A stretch of 64,000 bases of DNA from Paraburkholderia tropica. GTDB taxonomy: Bacteria > Pseudomonadota > Gammaproteobacteria > Burkholderiales > Burkholderiaceae. This document shows positions 12,163 to 20,327 of the stretch, piece by piece. Made by a program: the position numbers and the translations under genes. A model generated the notes under the pieces. That model searched no databases, was not told the DNA's origin, and was given only the letters and a program-made list of their open reading frames with translations. The DNA lies in NCBI RefSeq assembly GCF_900109265.1, contig NZ_FNZM01000009.1:62001-126000 (forward strand), given 5' to 3'. Numbering within the stretch: position 1 is the stretch's first letter; the number at the start of each line of letters is the position of its first letter.

Positions 12163-12966
12163 TCAAGGGCGCTCGCCGCGCGCAAGACGCGTCTCGATCT
12201 CCGTGACCACGGGCAGCAGATCCGCGACGCTGTCGATCACGTAATGCGCGCCCGCCGCGCGCAGACGCTCGATCGCCGCCGCGCGGCGCAGCGCGAATTC
12301 GTCGGGGGCGAGCGCGTGCACTTCATCTTCGCTCAGGCCGAACGCGTTGCCGCTCACCGCCACGCCCACGGCCCAGGTGCCGCCGTTGAGACCTTCCTCG
12401 ATGCCGACTTCGGTGTCGTCGACCTTGATCGCATCGCGCGCGCGCCACACGCCCAGTTGCGGCAGCGTGCGATAGATCATGTATGGCGACGGACGGCCCT
12501 CGGGCGTGTCGCCGGTGCAGACGATGCTGTCGGCTTCGAAGCCCTGCTTCGCCGCGCCCGGCACGATCCGGTCGATGATTTCGCGCGTGTAGCCCGTGGT
12601 GGAACCGATGCGCACGCCATCGGCGCGCAACTGTTTCGTCACGGCGGCCACGCCCGGAATCACGTCGCTGTATTGCGCGGCGACGGCCACGTTGCGCGGC
12701 ACGAACACATCGTAGACCGCATCGATGTCGGCGTCGCCGGGCATGTGGCCGTAGCGCGCCTGCCAAGCCTGCGCGACGCGCGGCAGCGCCATCAGCGCCG
12801 CGATATGCGGACGCTTGGCCATGCCCATCGGGCCGCGCGCTTCGTCGATCGAAATCGGCACGCCGAATTCCTCGAAGGTTTCGACGAACGCGCCCATGGG
12901 CGCGCGCGAGCCGTAGTCGACCACCGTGCCGGCCCAGTCGAAAATCACTGCCTTGACGTGTTGCAT
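12163..12966 (-). CDS. phnX: Phosphonoacetaldehyde hydrolase
   Basis: Cleaves phosphonoacetaldehyde to acetaldehyde and phosphate, the second step of 2-aminoethylphosphonate use. The 267-residue HAD-superfamily protein has the nucleophile D10 in VIFDWAGTVVDYGS and the Schiff-base lysine K51 in GPMGMAKRPHI, then TTGYTREII and KVDDTEVGIEEG with the acidic metal ligands. Start ATG 12966 carries AGGA upstream. It lies 71 bases downstream of phnW, which makes its substrate, and the two form an operon. Confidence 0.95.
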   Translation of the reverse strand: MQHVKAVIFDWAGTVVDYGSRAPMGAFVETFEEFGVPISIDEARGPMGMAKRPHIAALMALPRVAQAWQARYGHMPGDADIDAVYDVFVPRNVAVAAQYSDVIPGVAAVTKQLRADGVRIGSTTGYTREIIDRIVPGAAKQGFEADSIVCTGDTPEGRPSPYMIYRTLPQLGVWRARDAIKVDDTEVGIEEGLNGGTWAVGVAVSGNAFGLSEDEVHALAPDEFALRRAAAIERLRAAGAHYVIDSVADLLPVVTEIETRLARGERP

Positions 12967-13037
12967 GATCGTGAATCCTGAAGTTGCGCAGATCGCCGCG
13001 CGGCAAGAAAGCGTGCTTGAAACCCGGGCTTCGGCGC

Positions 13038-14198
13038 TCAGGCCGCAAGCGCCTCGCGGGCGTCCAGCGAAGCGTGCGCGGGTGCGCCGTCGGGCACGCC
13101 GAGCGTGCGCAGCGCAGCGCCGCACGCCTCGACCACGCGACGCATGACGTGCTCGTCGAGCGCGCCGATACAGCCGATGCGGAAACTCTCCACGTTCGTC
13201 AGCTTGCCCGGATAGATGATGAAACCCTGCGCCTTCATCAGCTCGTAGAAGCGTTCGAAACTGAACGACGCATGCGCGGGCGAAAAGAACGTGACGATGA
13301 TCGGCGAGCGCCACGCTGCGGTCAGCAGCGGCTCGAAACCGAGCGCGCGCAGGCCGTCGACCATCACATCGCGGTTGCGCGTGTAGCGCGCGAGGCGCCC
13401 CGCCTGCCCGCCTTCGATCTCGAACAGACGCAGCGCTTCGAGAAACGCGGCGACCGCGTGCGTGGGCGGCGTGAAGCGCCACTGGCCCGTCCGGTTCATC
13501 ACGTCCCACTGATCGTGCAGATCGAGCGCGAGCGAATGGCTGTTGCCCTTCGCGGCTTGCAGCGCGCTTTGCTTCGCGATCACGAAGCCGAAGCCCGGCA
13601 CGCCCTCGATGCACTTGTTCGCCGAGGACACGAACGCCTCGCACGGCAGCGTGCGCACGTCGAGCGGCACGGCGCCGAATGCGCTCATCGAATCGATCAG
13701 CAGACGGCGGCCGTGGCGCGCGGTCACTTCGGCGATTTCCTCGATCGGATTGAGGATGCCCGAGCTGGTTTCGCAATGGACGACCACGACGTGCGTGATG
13801 TCTTCGTGCGCGTCGAGCAGGCGATCGACGTCGGCGGCGCGCGGCGGCAGGTAGTCGCCCGTGTCATGCACCGTGTGGCTGCGGCCCAGATAGCGCAGCG
13901 TGGTGGCGATGCGCTTGCCGTATGCGCCGTTGGCGAGCACGAGCGCGTGGCCGTTGCGCGGCACGAAGCTGCCCAGCATCGCTTCCACGCAGTAGCTGCC
14001 GCTGCCTTGCAGGGGCACGCAGTCGTAGTCGCCGTTTGTGTCGCCGGCGACGGCCAGCAGTGCGGCGCGCAGACGCGCCGTCATCGCGCGGAAATCGGCG
14101 TCCCACGAGCCCCAGTCGCGCTGCATCGCGGCTTTGGTCGAGGCGGCCGTGGTCAGCGGGCCGGGCGTCAGCAGGTACGGATCGGCGTGGGTGTTCAA
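13038..14198 (-). CDS. phnW: 2-aminoethylphosphonate-pyruvate transaminase
   Basis: PLP enzyme that transfers the amino group of 2-aminoethylphosphonate to pyruvate, giving phosphonoacetaldehyde and alanine. The 386-residue protein shows LLTPGPLTT, the PLP aspartate in LLIDSMSAFG (D169) and the PLP lysine K195 in SSANKCIEG, at positions usual for the family. The start codon is TTG at 14198 with GGAG upstream; no in-frame ATG precedes TPGPL closely. It heads the phnW-phnX operon and faces a LysR gene 170 bases away, the probable activator. Confidence 0.95.
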   Translation of the reverse strand: MNTHADPYLLTPGPLTTAASTKAAMQRDWGSWDADFRAMTARLRAALLAVAGDTNGDYDCVPLQGSGSYCVEAMLGSFVPRNGHALVLANGAYGKRIATTLRYLGRSHTVHDTGDYLPPRAADVDRLLDAHEDITHVVVVHCETSSGILNPIEEIAEVTARHGRRLLIDSMSAFGAVPLDVRTLPCEAFVSSANKCIEGVPGFGFVIAKQSALQAAKGNSHSLALDLHDQWDVMNRTGQWRFTPPTHAVAAFLEALRLFEIEGGQAGRLARYTRNRDVMVDGLRALGFEPLLTAAWRSPIIVTFFSPAHASFSFERFYELMKAQGFIIYPGKLTNVESFRIGCIGALDEHVMRRVVEACGAALRTLGVPDGAPAHASLDAREALAA

Positions 14199-14264
14199 GG
14201 CGGTGCTCCAGTCAATCGTCAGCTCGGATGCCGCTACGGTACGCGAATGAAACCCATCGGTAAA

Positions 14265-14279
14265 ATCGATATAATCGAT
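14265..14279. promoter_or_regulatory. Dyad ATCGAT-ATA-ATCGAT between phnW and the LysR gene
   Basis: Two ATCGAT hexamers separated by ATA form a 15-bp dyad in the 170-base divergent intergenic region, 67 bases from the phnW start. LysR-type activators usually bind T-N11-A dyads in such regions, so it is a good candidate site. The assignment is by position and symmetry only. Confidence 0.45.
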
Positions 14280-14368
14280 GAGAGTATCAGCCGAACTTAT
14301 GGTCTGCCGATGACCGTTTTAAGGCGATTCGATGAATTTTCGATGATGTGCGCGAAGGAGAATCTGCC

Positions 14369-15223
14369 ATGCAGTACGCGCAGTTGCGGGCTTTTCATGC
14401 GGTCGCCGAGCACGGCGGGTTTTCGCGCGCCGCGCAGGCGCTTTCGCTCACGCAGCCGGCGGTGTCCGACCACGTGAAGCGGCTGGAGCAGGATTTCGGC
14501 GTGAAGCTGTTCGAGCGCGCGCCGCGCGGCGTCGAGCTGACCGATCTCGGGCGGCGGCTCTATGCCATCACGCGGCAAATGGTCGGCGGCGAGCGCGCCG
14601 CGCGGCGGCTGCTCGAATCGGCGGGCGCGCTCGAATCGGGCGAACTCGCGCTGGTCGCGGACGCGCCCGATCTCGCGATCAAGCTCGTCGGTGCGTTCCG
14701 GCGCCGTTATCCGGGCGTGGTGGTGAAGCTGGCCATCGCGAACGCCACGGAATGCATGCGCCGCGTGCTGGCGAGCGAAGTGGACGCGGCGATCACGGCG
14801 GCGCATCAGGTGCATAGCCGGCTGGAGACGCGCGTGCTGCGCGAGGAGCCGCTGGTGGCGGTCGTGCCCGCGGACAGTGCAGCGGCGAAGAAGCGCCGCA
14901 TGACCTACGAGGAACTGGTGCGCGAGCCGATGATCTTTCGCGAAGCGCATTCGGTCACGCAGCAACTGCTCGAAGCGGAACTGGTGCGCAAGGGGTTGCA
15001 GGTGCATCCCGTGCTGTACGTCGATGGCCGCGAGGCGCTGCAGACCGCTATCGCGCAGGGACTGGGCGCGGGCGTCATCGCGGGCGCGGAGTTCGGCGAG
15101 TCGCGGCGCATCCGCGCAATCGCTTTGGTCGACTGCCAGGTGCGGATGGTCGAGTCGCTGACGCGGCTCGCGGATTCGTCGTCGAATCTGCTCGATGCGC
15201 TATTCGACACGCCACTCGATTGA
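14369..15223 (+). CDS. LysR-family regulator, likely of phnWX
   Basis: Transcription factor of 284 residues. The N-terminal helix-turn-helix is clear: AQLRAFHAVAEHGGFSRAAQALSLTQPAVSDHVKRLEQDFGVKLFER. The remainder is the periplasmic-binding-protein-like effector domain. ATG 14369 has AAGGAG at ideal spacing. It is divergent from phnW, as the regulator of 2-aminoethylphosphonate catabolism is in several proteobacteria, so the inducer is probably that phosphonate or its aldehyde; this is inference from position. Confidence 0.88.
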   Translation: MQYAQLRAFHAVAEHGGFSRAAQALSLTQPAVSDHVKRLEQDFGVKLFERAPRGVELTDLGRRLYAITRQMVGGERAARRLLESAGALESGELALVADAPDLAIKLVGAFRRRYPGVVVKLAIANATECMRRVLASEVDAAITAAHQVHSRLETRVLREEPLVAVVPADSAAAKKRRMTYEELVREPMIFREAHSVTQQLLEAELVRKGLQVHPVLYVDGREALQTAIAQGLGAGVIAGAEFGESRRIRAIALVDCQVRMVESLTRLADSSSNLLDALFDTPLD

Positions 15224-15262
15224 GCGGCGCGGGATGGGTGCAGTGTCGGTGCTGCGTTGGCG

Positions 15263-15484
15263 CTACGCCACCACGATATCGGCGCCGACTTCGTGCAGCA
15301 GGTCGCGCAAGGTTTCCGCCTGATCCATGCGCGCGCCGTGCCGTAGATGGATGCGCAGCGCGCGGCCCTCGATGCCGTCGATCGGACGCACGAGCCGCAG
15401 CTCCAGTGCGAGACCGAGACCGTCGGGCGCATCGGCCTCGACCGGTTCGACGACGCGGGGCGAGAAACAGGCGGATTCGGACAT
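15263..15484 (-). CDS. Small conserved-looking hypothetical protein
   Basis: A 73-residue soluble protein, MSESACFSPRVVEP..., with the C-terminal part GRALRIHLRHGARMDQAETLRDLLHEVGADIVVA predicted to be a beta-hairpin plus helix. ATG 15484 has GAGG seven bases upstream; a GTG at 15511 would add nine residues. I do not recognise the family. It is convergent with the LysR gene (39 bases apart). Codon use matches neighbours, which favours a real gene. Confidence 0.5.
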   Translation of the reverse strand: MSESACFSPRVVEPVEADAPDGLGLALELRLVRPIDGIEGRALRIHLRHGARMDQAETLRDLLHEVGADIVVA

Positions 15485-15769
15485 GGCGCGGACCTCGTCG
15501 GTGAAAGGCACGGCTCATCGTAACCATGCGCTCGCGCCGCGCCAAACGAGAAATCCGCGTATGCAAATGAGCGCGCGGCGGGAGACGTTTGCTGCGCGCG
15601 CGCTTTGCGCCGTGGATCGCGGCGCGCATGAAAACACACCGTTGTCCGGCTGATGCAGGTGGTCGGCACCGCCGCCGGCGCGTATGACAAACAAGTGGCA
15701 CACTGCACGGATCGTTCCGCCCAGTGTGTGGACGGGATCGGCCGGTGCGCCGATCGACAGGAACAGTTT

Positions 15770-16423
15770 ATGGAACGCCCTTTCACCGATCGCCGCGAGG
15801 CAGGCCGCCTGCTCGCGGCGCAACTCGCGCCTTATGCCGGGCGCCGCGACGTCGTCGCGCTGGCGTTGCCGCGCGGCGGCGTGCCGGTCGCTTTCGAGGT
15901 CGCGCAGGCGCTGGGCGTGCCGCTCGACGTGCTGCCCGTGAGCCGGCTCGGCACGCCGTGGCAACCCGAACTCGCGATGGGCGCGCTGTCCTCGAACGGC
16001 GCGCAATACGTGAACGACGCGCTGATCCGGGAAGCCGGCGTGAGCGAGGCGCAATTGCAGAGCGCACTGGCGCTCGCGCGTATCGAACTCGGTCGGCGCG
16101 AGGCGCGTTATCGCGGCGAACGCGCGGCGCTGCCGGTCGCGGGACGCGTGGCGCTGCTGATCGACGACGGCATGGCCACGGGTGCGTCGCTCAAGGCGGC
16201 GGCGCGCGCGCTGGCGACGCTCGGTCCGGCGCGCATCGTCGCCGCGCTGCCGGTGGCGCCCGCGGGTGCGCGCGCCCGGCTCGGCGACGCCGTCGACGAT
16301 CTGGTGTGCGTGCAGACGCCGGCGTCGTTCATCAGCGTCGGCCAGTTCTACTTCGATTTCGATCAGGTCGACGACGAGACCGTGCGCGAGTTGCTCGACC
16401 GCGCGGCGAACGCGGGTGCCTGA
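15770..16423 (+). CDS. Phosphoribosyltransferase-domain protein
   Basis: Protein of 217 residues with a type I PRTase fold. LALPRGGVPVAFEVAQALG near the N terminus and the PRPP-binding loop ALLIDDGMATGASLKAAARAL (hydrophobic-DD-x-x-x-TG) are both present. Proteins of this architecture are found widely as stand-alone putative PRTases of unknown substrate, sometimes beside dienelactone-hydrolase-like genes. ATG 15770 has AGGA nearby. The neighbours do not suggest a pathway. Confidence 0.8.
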   Translation: MERPFTDRREAGRLLAAQLAPYAGRRDVVALALPRGGVPVAFEVAQALGVPLDVLPVSRLGTPWQPELAMGALSSNGAQYVNDALIREAGVSEAQLQSALALARIELGRREARYRGERAALPVAGRVALLIDDGMATGASLKAAARALATLGPARIVAALPVAPAGARARLGDAVDDLVCVQTPASFISVGQFYFDFDQVDDETVRELLDRAANAGA

Positions 16424-16486
16424 CACAGCAGCCTGACGCGCACACGTTGCCCGCGCAGCGTTTCTATCCCGATCACGCCGAACGCA

Positions 16487-16789
16487 TCACGCCGGATGCA
16501 CCGGCCTGGACGCCTGCTCGCCCACCACGGTCTGCCAGGGCCGCACGCCCCACGACTTCACGAGCCCCGCGCGCACGTAGGGATCGGCTTGCGCGAAGGC
16601 TTCGGCGGCCGCCGGGCTGTCGCCCTGGAACAGCAGCAGCGCCGTATCGGTCGGCTCCGCGAGCGCGCCCGCGAGCAGCAGTTCGCCGCGCTGCGCCGCG
16701 TCCCATGCGAGACGCAGATGCTCGTCGCGGTAGGCGCCGCGGCGTTCGAGGTAGTCGTCCACGAGGTCGTATTTCAGCAGGTAATGCAT
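16487..16789 (-). CDS. YciI-family protein
   Basis: A 100-residue soluble protein of the YciI fold (ferredoxin-like): MHYLLKYDLVDDYLERRGAYRDEHLRLAWDAAQRGELLLAGAL is typical, with the His/Asp pair proposed as an active site, and PYVRAGLVKSWGVRPWQTVVG closes the domain. GGAGAGCGACC precedes the ATG. The biochemical role of the family is unsettled. It is convergent with the PRTase gene. Confidence 0.85.
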   Translation of the reverse strand: MHYLLKYDLVDDYLERRGAYRDEHLRLAWDAAQRGELLLAGALAEPTDTALLLFQGDSPAAAEAFAQADPYVRAGLVKSWGVRPWQTVVGEQASRPVHPA

Positions 16790-17043
16790 GGTCGCTCTCC
16801 GTTGGCGCCGGTCGTCAAAGGCGGAATGACGAATCGGCGGGATGGTGGATCAATCGTCAACAATGGTCAGGCGAAGGCGGTTTCGACGCCGTCTGCCGGT
16901 GATTGTGCCGCACGCGCGTCAACCGAAGGCATCATCAGCTCGTTTTCAGGTTGGCTTTGCCATAATGGTCGCGGCGATGGGCAATGACGATCCGGCCTGC
17001 TCGCACCACGAACCACAACGTCCAAATCCCATGGGAGTGAACG

Positions 17044-17355
17044 ATGAAGATGCAATCCGTCATTGCTGCAATCGTGCTGGGCGGCGTGTTCGCCGCGCCG
17101 GCGTTCGCACAGACCGCCGCGCCCGCTGCGCCGAACAGCCAGCAGTCGAAAATGAAGACCTGCAACATGCAGGCCGGCGACAAGAAAGGCGACGACCGCA
17201 AGGCCTTCATGAAGGACTGTCTCTCGGCGGGCGGCGGCGCGCCGGCGAAGATGACGCAGCAAGAGCGCATGAAGGCGTGTAACCAGCAGGCCGGCGACAA
17301 GAAAGGCGACGATCGCAAGGCCTTCATGAAGCAGTGTCTTTCGAACAAGGGCTGA
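17044..17355 (+). CDS. PsiF-repeat periplasmic protein
   Basis: Secreted protein of 103 residues with signal peptide MKMQSVIAAIVLGGVFAAPAFA. Two PsiF repeats follow, MKTCNMQAGDKKGDDRKAF and MKACNQQAGDKKGDDRKAF, each ending MKxCLS. PsiF is phosphate-starvation-induced in E. coli; its function is unknown. The two repeats are also nearly identical in DNA, 117 bases apart (17152-17225 and 17269-17342), pointing to a recent duplication or gene conversion. GGAGTG precedes the start. A strong terminator follows 70 bases later. Confidence 0.88.
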   Translation: MKMQSVIAAIVLGGVFAAPAFAQTAAPAAPNSQQSKMKTCNMQAGDKKGDDRKAFMKDCLSAGGGAPAKMTQQERMKACNQQAGDKKGDDRKAFMKQCLSNKG

Positions 17356-17427
17356 TCGCACGCCCGATCGCGCAGGGGTCCTGAACGACTCGCTTTGCAT
17401 CTGCGCTGCGCGTACTTTTCGTTCCCG

Positions 17428-17464
17428 CGACGCGCCGTGGCTCATGCTGCGGCGCGTCGTTTTT
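17428..17464 (+). terminator. Rho-independent terminator after psiF-like gene
   Basis: Perfect 10-bp stem CGACGCGCCG / CGGCGCGTCG (17428-17437, 17450-17459), 12-base loop, followed immediately by TTTTT. Confidence 0.85.
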
Positions 17465-17649
17465 CATGGTGCGCCGCACAGTACGATGCACAGCGCGATG
17501 CGCACGCCCTCGCCCCTGCGCCGACGCCGCGTTTTTCTCCTATGATGGCTCCAGCGGCCGCCCTTCCGTTACACGAAAACGCACGCCCTCGGGCCGCCGC
17601 CTGGACGCGAGAGTCTGGATGATGCGCACGGCATCGCATGGAGGCGCGG

Positions 17650-18099
17650 ATGGTCTGGAGATACAAGAATCGGTGGTTCCGCCGCTGGCTGGTGGTGATC
17701 GTCTTCTGGCTTGTGCCGGTGATGATCGTCGCGGTGCGCGAGATCCAGGACGAGATGGCCTATAACCGCGCCGATCTCCAGCGCGCACTCACCAGCTGGA
17801 CATTCACCGACGCCGAACGCAGCGCCGGCGCGCCGCTGCACTGTCGCGGCACGCCTCAGGCCGCGCGCGCACAAGGCTGCCCGGCCGACGTGCTGGCCGA
17901 AAATGCCGCGCGTCACGCCGACGCGCTCAGCGAATACGCCGTGCGGCGCGCCACGCTCATGACCTACCTCTGGCATGCCTTCGTCGGCTATTGGGTCGTG
18001 CCCGCGGCCGGCCTGCTCGCGATCGGCGTCGTGCTGGGCGGCGTCAAGCGCGCACTGCGCCGCCCGGCGGCCGCCGCCAAACCCCTGCCGGAACGCTGA
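17650..18099 (+). CDS. Hypothetical inner-membrane protein, two helices
   Basis: A protein of about 149 residues. A first membrane helix (WLVVIVFWLVPVMIVAV) is followed by a roughly 80-residue hydrophilic part that contains two cysteines (PLHCRG, AQGCPAD) and then a second helix (GYWVVPAAGLLAIGVVLGGVK), with a basic C terminus. With the first helix N-in, the loop would be periplasmic and the cysteines could pair. ATG 17650 has GGAGG five bases upstream; ATG 17638 is possible. No family recognised. Confidence 0.65.
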   Translation: MVWRYKNRWFRRWLVVIVFWLVPVMIVAVREIQDEMAYNRADLQRALTSWTFTDAERSAGAPLHCRGTPQAARAQGCPADVLAENAARHADALSEYAVRRATLMTYLWHAFVGYWVVPAAGLLAIGVVLGGVKRALRRPAAAAKPLPER

Positions 18100-18172
18100 T
18101 TTCTCCCCTGCGGCGCGGCCCTCGCCTGCCCGGAACGCCTGTCCCGGCTCAAACGGCCGGATTCGGACCCTG

Positions 18173-18181
18173 TGATATAAA
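18173..18181 (+). promoter_or_regulatory. Extended -10 promoter of the SYLF lipoprotein gene
   Basis: TGATATAAA fits the extended -10 pattern TGnTATAAT with one mismatch, 70 bases upstream of the lipoprotein start codon. No strong -35 is needed for such promoters, and none is seen. Confidence 0.45.
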
Positions 18182-18250
18182 TGTAAGGCTGACTCCGTCA
18201 TCGGCACGGCCATGGCGGTAAGGCGTCCGGAAAACAGAACGGAGAAGAAT

Positions 18251-18838
18251 ATGCAAGCACGTCGCTTCATCCTGAAGACTTCCATCGCGGTCGCACTCGC
18301 GGCCTCGGCTCTCGCAGGCTGCACCACCACCGGCAACCAGCCGCCCACCGAACAATCCAACGACTCGCGCCGCCAGTCGATCGACGCCAGCGTCGACGGC
18401 ACCATGTCGCGTCTGTATCAGACCGTGCCGGGCTCGCGCGAACTCGTCGGCAAGGCGCGCGGCGTGCTGGTGTTTCCCTCGGTGGTTCAGGCTGGCATCG
18501 TGGTGGGCGGCGAGCACGGCGATGGCGCGCTGCGCGTAGGCGGCGGCACGGTGGGCTACTACAGCACCACGGGCGCGTCGGTGGGCGCCACGCTGGGCGT
18601 GCAGTCGAAAGCGGTCGTCTATCTCTTCATGACGCAGGACGCGCTCGACAAATTCCGCAATTCGGACGGCTGGTCGGTGGGCGGCGACGCCTCGGTCGCG
18701 CTCGTGAAGGTCGGCGCGAACGGTTCGATCGACACCACCACGGCCACCAAGCCGGTCGAGGTTTTCGTGCTGACCAACAAGGGCCTGCTCGGCGACCTCT
18801 CGCTCGGCGGCACCAAGATCTCGCGCCTGAAACTCTAA
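18251..18838 (+). CDS. SYLF/YSC84-domain lipoprotein (BPSL1445-like)
   Basis: Lipoprotein of 195 residues with signal MQARRFILKTSIAVALAASALAGC, the lipidated Cys at about residue 24. The SYLF lipid-binding domain fills the rest: SRELVGKARGVLVFPSVVQAGIVVGGEHGDGALRV, YYSTTGASVGATLGVQSKAVV, FRNSDGWSVGGDASVALVKVGANG and VFVLTNKGLLGDLSLGGTKISRL. A B. pseudomallei member (BPSL1445) is a known structure and antigen. GGAGA precedes ATG 18251. It is transcribed alone and ends in a strong terminator. Confidence 0.9.
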   Translation: MQARRFILKTSIAVALAASALAGCTTTGNQPPTEQSNDSRRQSIDASVDGTMSRLYQTVPGSRELVGKARGVLVFPSVVQAGIVVGGEHGDGALRVGGGTVGYYSTTGASVGATLGVQSKAVVYLFMTQDALDKFRNSDGWSVGGDASVALVKVGANGSIDTTTATKPVEVFVLTNKGLLGDLSLGGTKISRLKL

Positions 18839-18873
18839 GGCGCGGCAAGTCGCGCCCGGCACGCGCGCAATGC

Positions 18874-18903
18874 AAAACCGGCGGCCCATGCCGCCGGTTT
18901 TTT
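18874..18903 (+). terminator. Rho-independent terminator, bidirectional
   Basis: 12-bp stem AAAACCGGCGGC / GCCGCCGGTTTT with a 4-base loop, followed by TT. The A-run on the other side lets it also serve the convergent glycosyltransferase gene. Confidence 0.88.
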
Positions 18904-18922
18904 CATGCTCACCACGCCATGC

Positions 18923-19990
18923 TCAGGTCGCGGACGTGTCGATCACCTTGAAGCGCGAGCGCTTGTTCGCGCGGATCACCGCCTGATACGCCTCCACGTA
19001 TTCCTGCGCCATGCGGCGCGACGTGAAGCGTTCTTCAAAACGTTGCCGCACGCCCGCGCGCGGCACGCGTGCCAGGCGGTTCACGGCGGCCACCGCGCCA
19101 ATCTCGTCCTCGACGATGAAGCCCGACACGCCCTCGTCCACGACTTCCGGCACCGCGCCGCGATTGAACGCGATCACCGGCGTGCCGCAGGCCATCGCCT
19201 CGATCATCACGAGCCCGAACGGCTCCGGCCAGTCGATCGGAAACAGCAGCGCATGCGCGCCTGAGAGGAATTCGGCCTTCTGGCTATCGTTGATTTCGCC
19301 GATAAACTCGACGAACGGTAGCGCGAGCAGCGGCTTGATCTCGCGCTCGAAATACTCGCGGTCGGCTTCGTCGACCTTGGCGGCGATGCGGATCGGCAGG
19401 CCACAGCGCTCGGCGATGCGAATCGCCGTATCCACGCGTTTTTCCGGCGAAATACGGCCGAGGAACGCGAGATAACGCTGCTCGACCGGCTGCGGCGTGT
19501 AGAGGTGCTCGGGCAGCCCGTGATAGACCGTGCGTAGCCATTTGGCCTGCGGAATGGGCTGGCGTTGCGCGTTCGAGATCGAAATCACGGGCGCGGTATT
19601 GAACGTGTCGAAGACCGGCTGATGCTCGGGCAGATCGAGACGGCCGTGCAGCGTGGTCACGAACGGCGTTTCCTGGCGCTTGAACACCGAAAACGAATAG
19701 TAGTCCATATGGAAGTGCAGCACGTCGAACTGGTCGGCCTGGCGGCGCACCAGCTCCATCAGCAGCATGTGCGGCGCGACCCGGTCGCGGATGCTCGGAT
19801 CGAGCCGCAACGCCCGCGGCCAGACGGCTTCGAGCTTCGCGCTCGTGACCGAATCGCCGCTGGCGAACAGCGTGACGTCGTGGCCGAGTTCGACGAGCGC
19901 CTCGGTGATGTACGACACGGCGCGTTCCGTGCCGCCATAGAGCTTGGGCGGGACCGATTCGGTCAGCGGGGCGATCTGCGCAATTCTCAT
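18923..19990 (-). CDS. Family 4 glycosyltransferase
   Basis: GT-B fold sugar transferase of 355 residues. N-terminal acceptor-side motif MRIAQIAPLTESVPPKLYGGTERAVSYITEALVELGHDVTLFASGDS; C-terminal donor-side motif GLVMIEAMACGTPVIAFNRGAVPEVVDEGVSGFIV with the E-x7-E signature (EAMACGTPVIAFNRGAVPE). ATG 19990 has GGAGA six bases upstream. It probably transfers a sugar to a glycan or polysaccharide; the nearby otsA gene hints at a trehalose/carbohydrate context, but no operon link is shown. Confidence 0.88.
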   Translation of the reverse strand: MRIAQIAPLTESVPPKLYGGTERAVSYITEALVELGHDVTLFASGDSVTSAKLEAVWPRALRLDPSIRDRVAPHMLLMELVRRQADQFDVLHFHMDYYSFSVFKRQETPFVTTLHGRLDLPEHQPVFDTFNTAPVISISNAQRQPIPQAKWLRTVYHGLPEHLYTPQPVEQRYLAFLGRISPEKRVDTAIRIAERCGLPIRIAAKVDEADREYFEREIKPLLALPFVEFIGEINDSQKAEFLSGAHALLFPIDWPEPFGLVMIEAMACGTPVIAFNRGAVPEVVDEGVSGFIVEDEIGAVAAVNRLARVPRAGVRQRFEERFTSRRMAQEYVEAYQAVIRANKRSRFKVIDTSAT

Positions 19991-20327
19991 CGGGTTCTCC
20001 AGCGAGTGTCTCCGGCAACGGCTGTCGCGAGGGCGTTGGCGATGCAACCTTCCAGCGCATCGACCGATTATGGGGCCGCACGGCTGGCCCACGAATGCCC
20101 CGGTTGCGCGCGCACCACATGCGCCAACCCAGGCAGGGACAGAACCGCCCGTCCCTCGTCAGCCGATGCAGCCGATGCGCGCGCGCCATCTTCATTATTC
20201 GGGATGCGGCCTGGTCGGGCCGCAACACTTTCAATTGTTATACAGACTTACACGCGGATACATCCTCGCTTTCTCGCATGGTCCGCGCGCCAGAGTGCGA
20301 TTACGCGACTGAGCGCGGCAAGCACAA
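19991..20327. other. Intergenic region
   Basis: These 337 bases separate the glycosyltransferase start from the end of the ATPase gene. No gene, repeat or clear promoter motif is supported. A slightly AT-richer patch near 20220-20270 is the best place for a promoter of the glycosyltransferase. Confidence 0.35.

Noticed and set aside
16867..17445. 192-codon minus-strand frame over the PsiF-like gene
   Set aside because: It is a shadow of the PsiF repeats; the plus-strand gene has signal peptide, repeats and a ribosome site.
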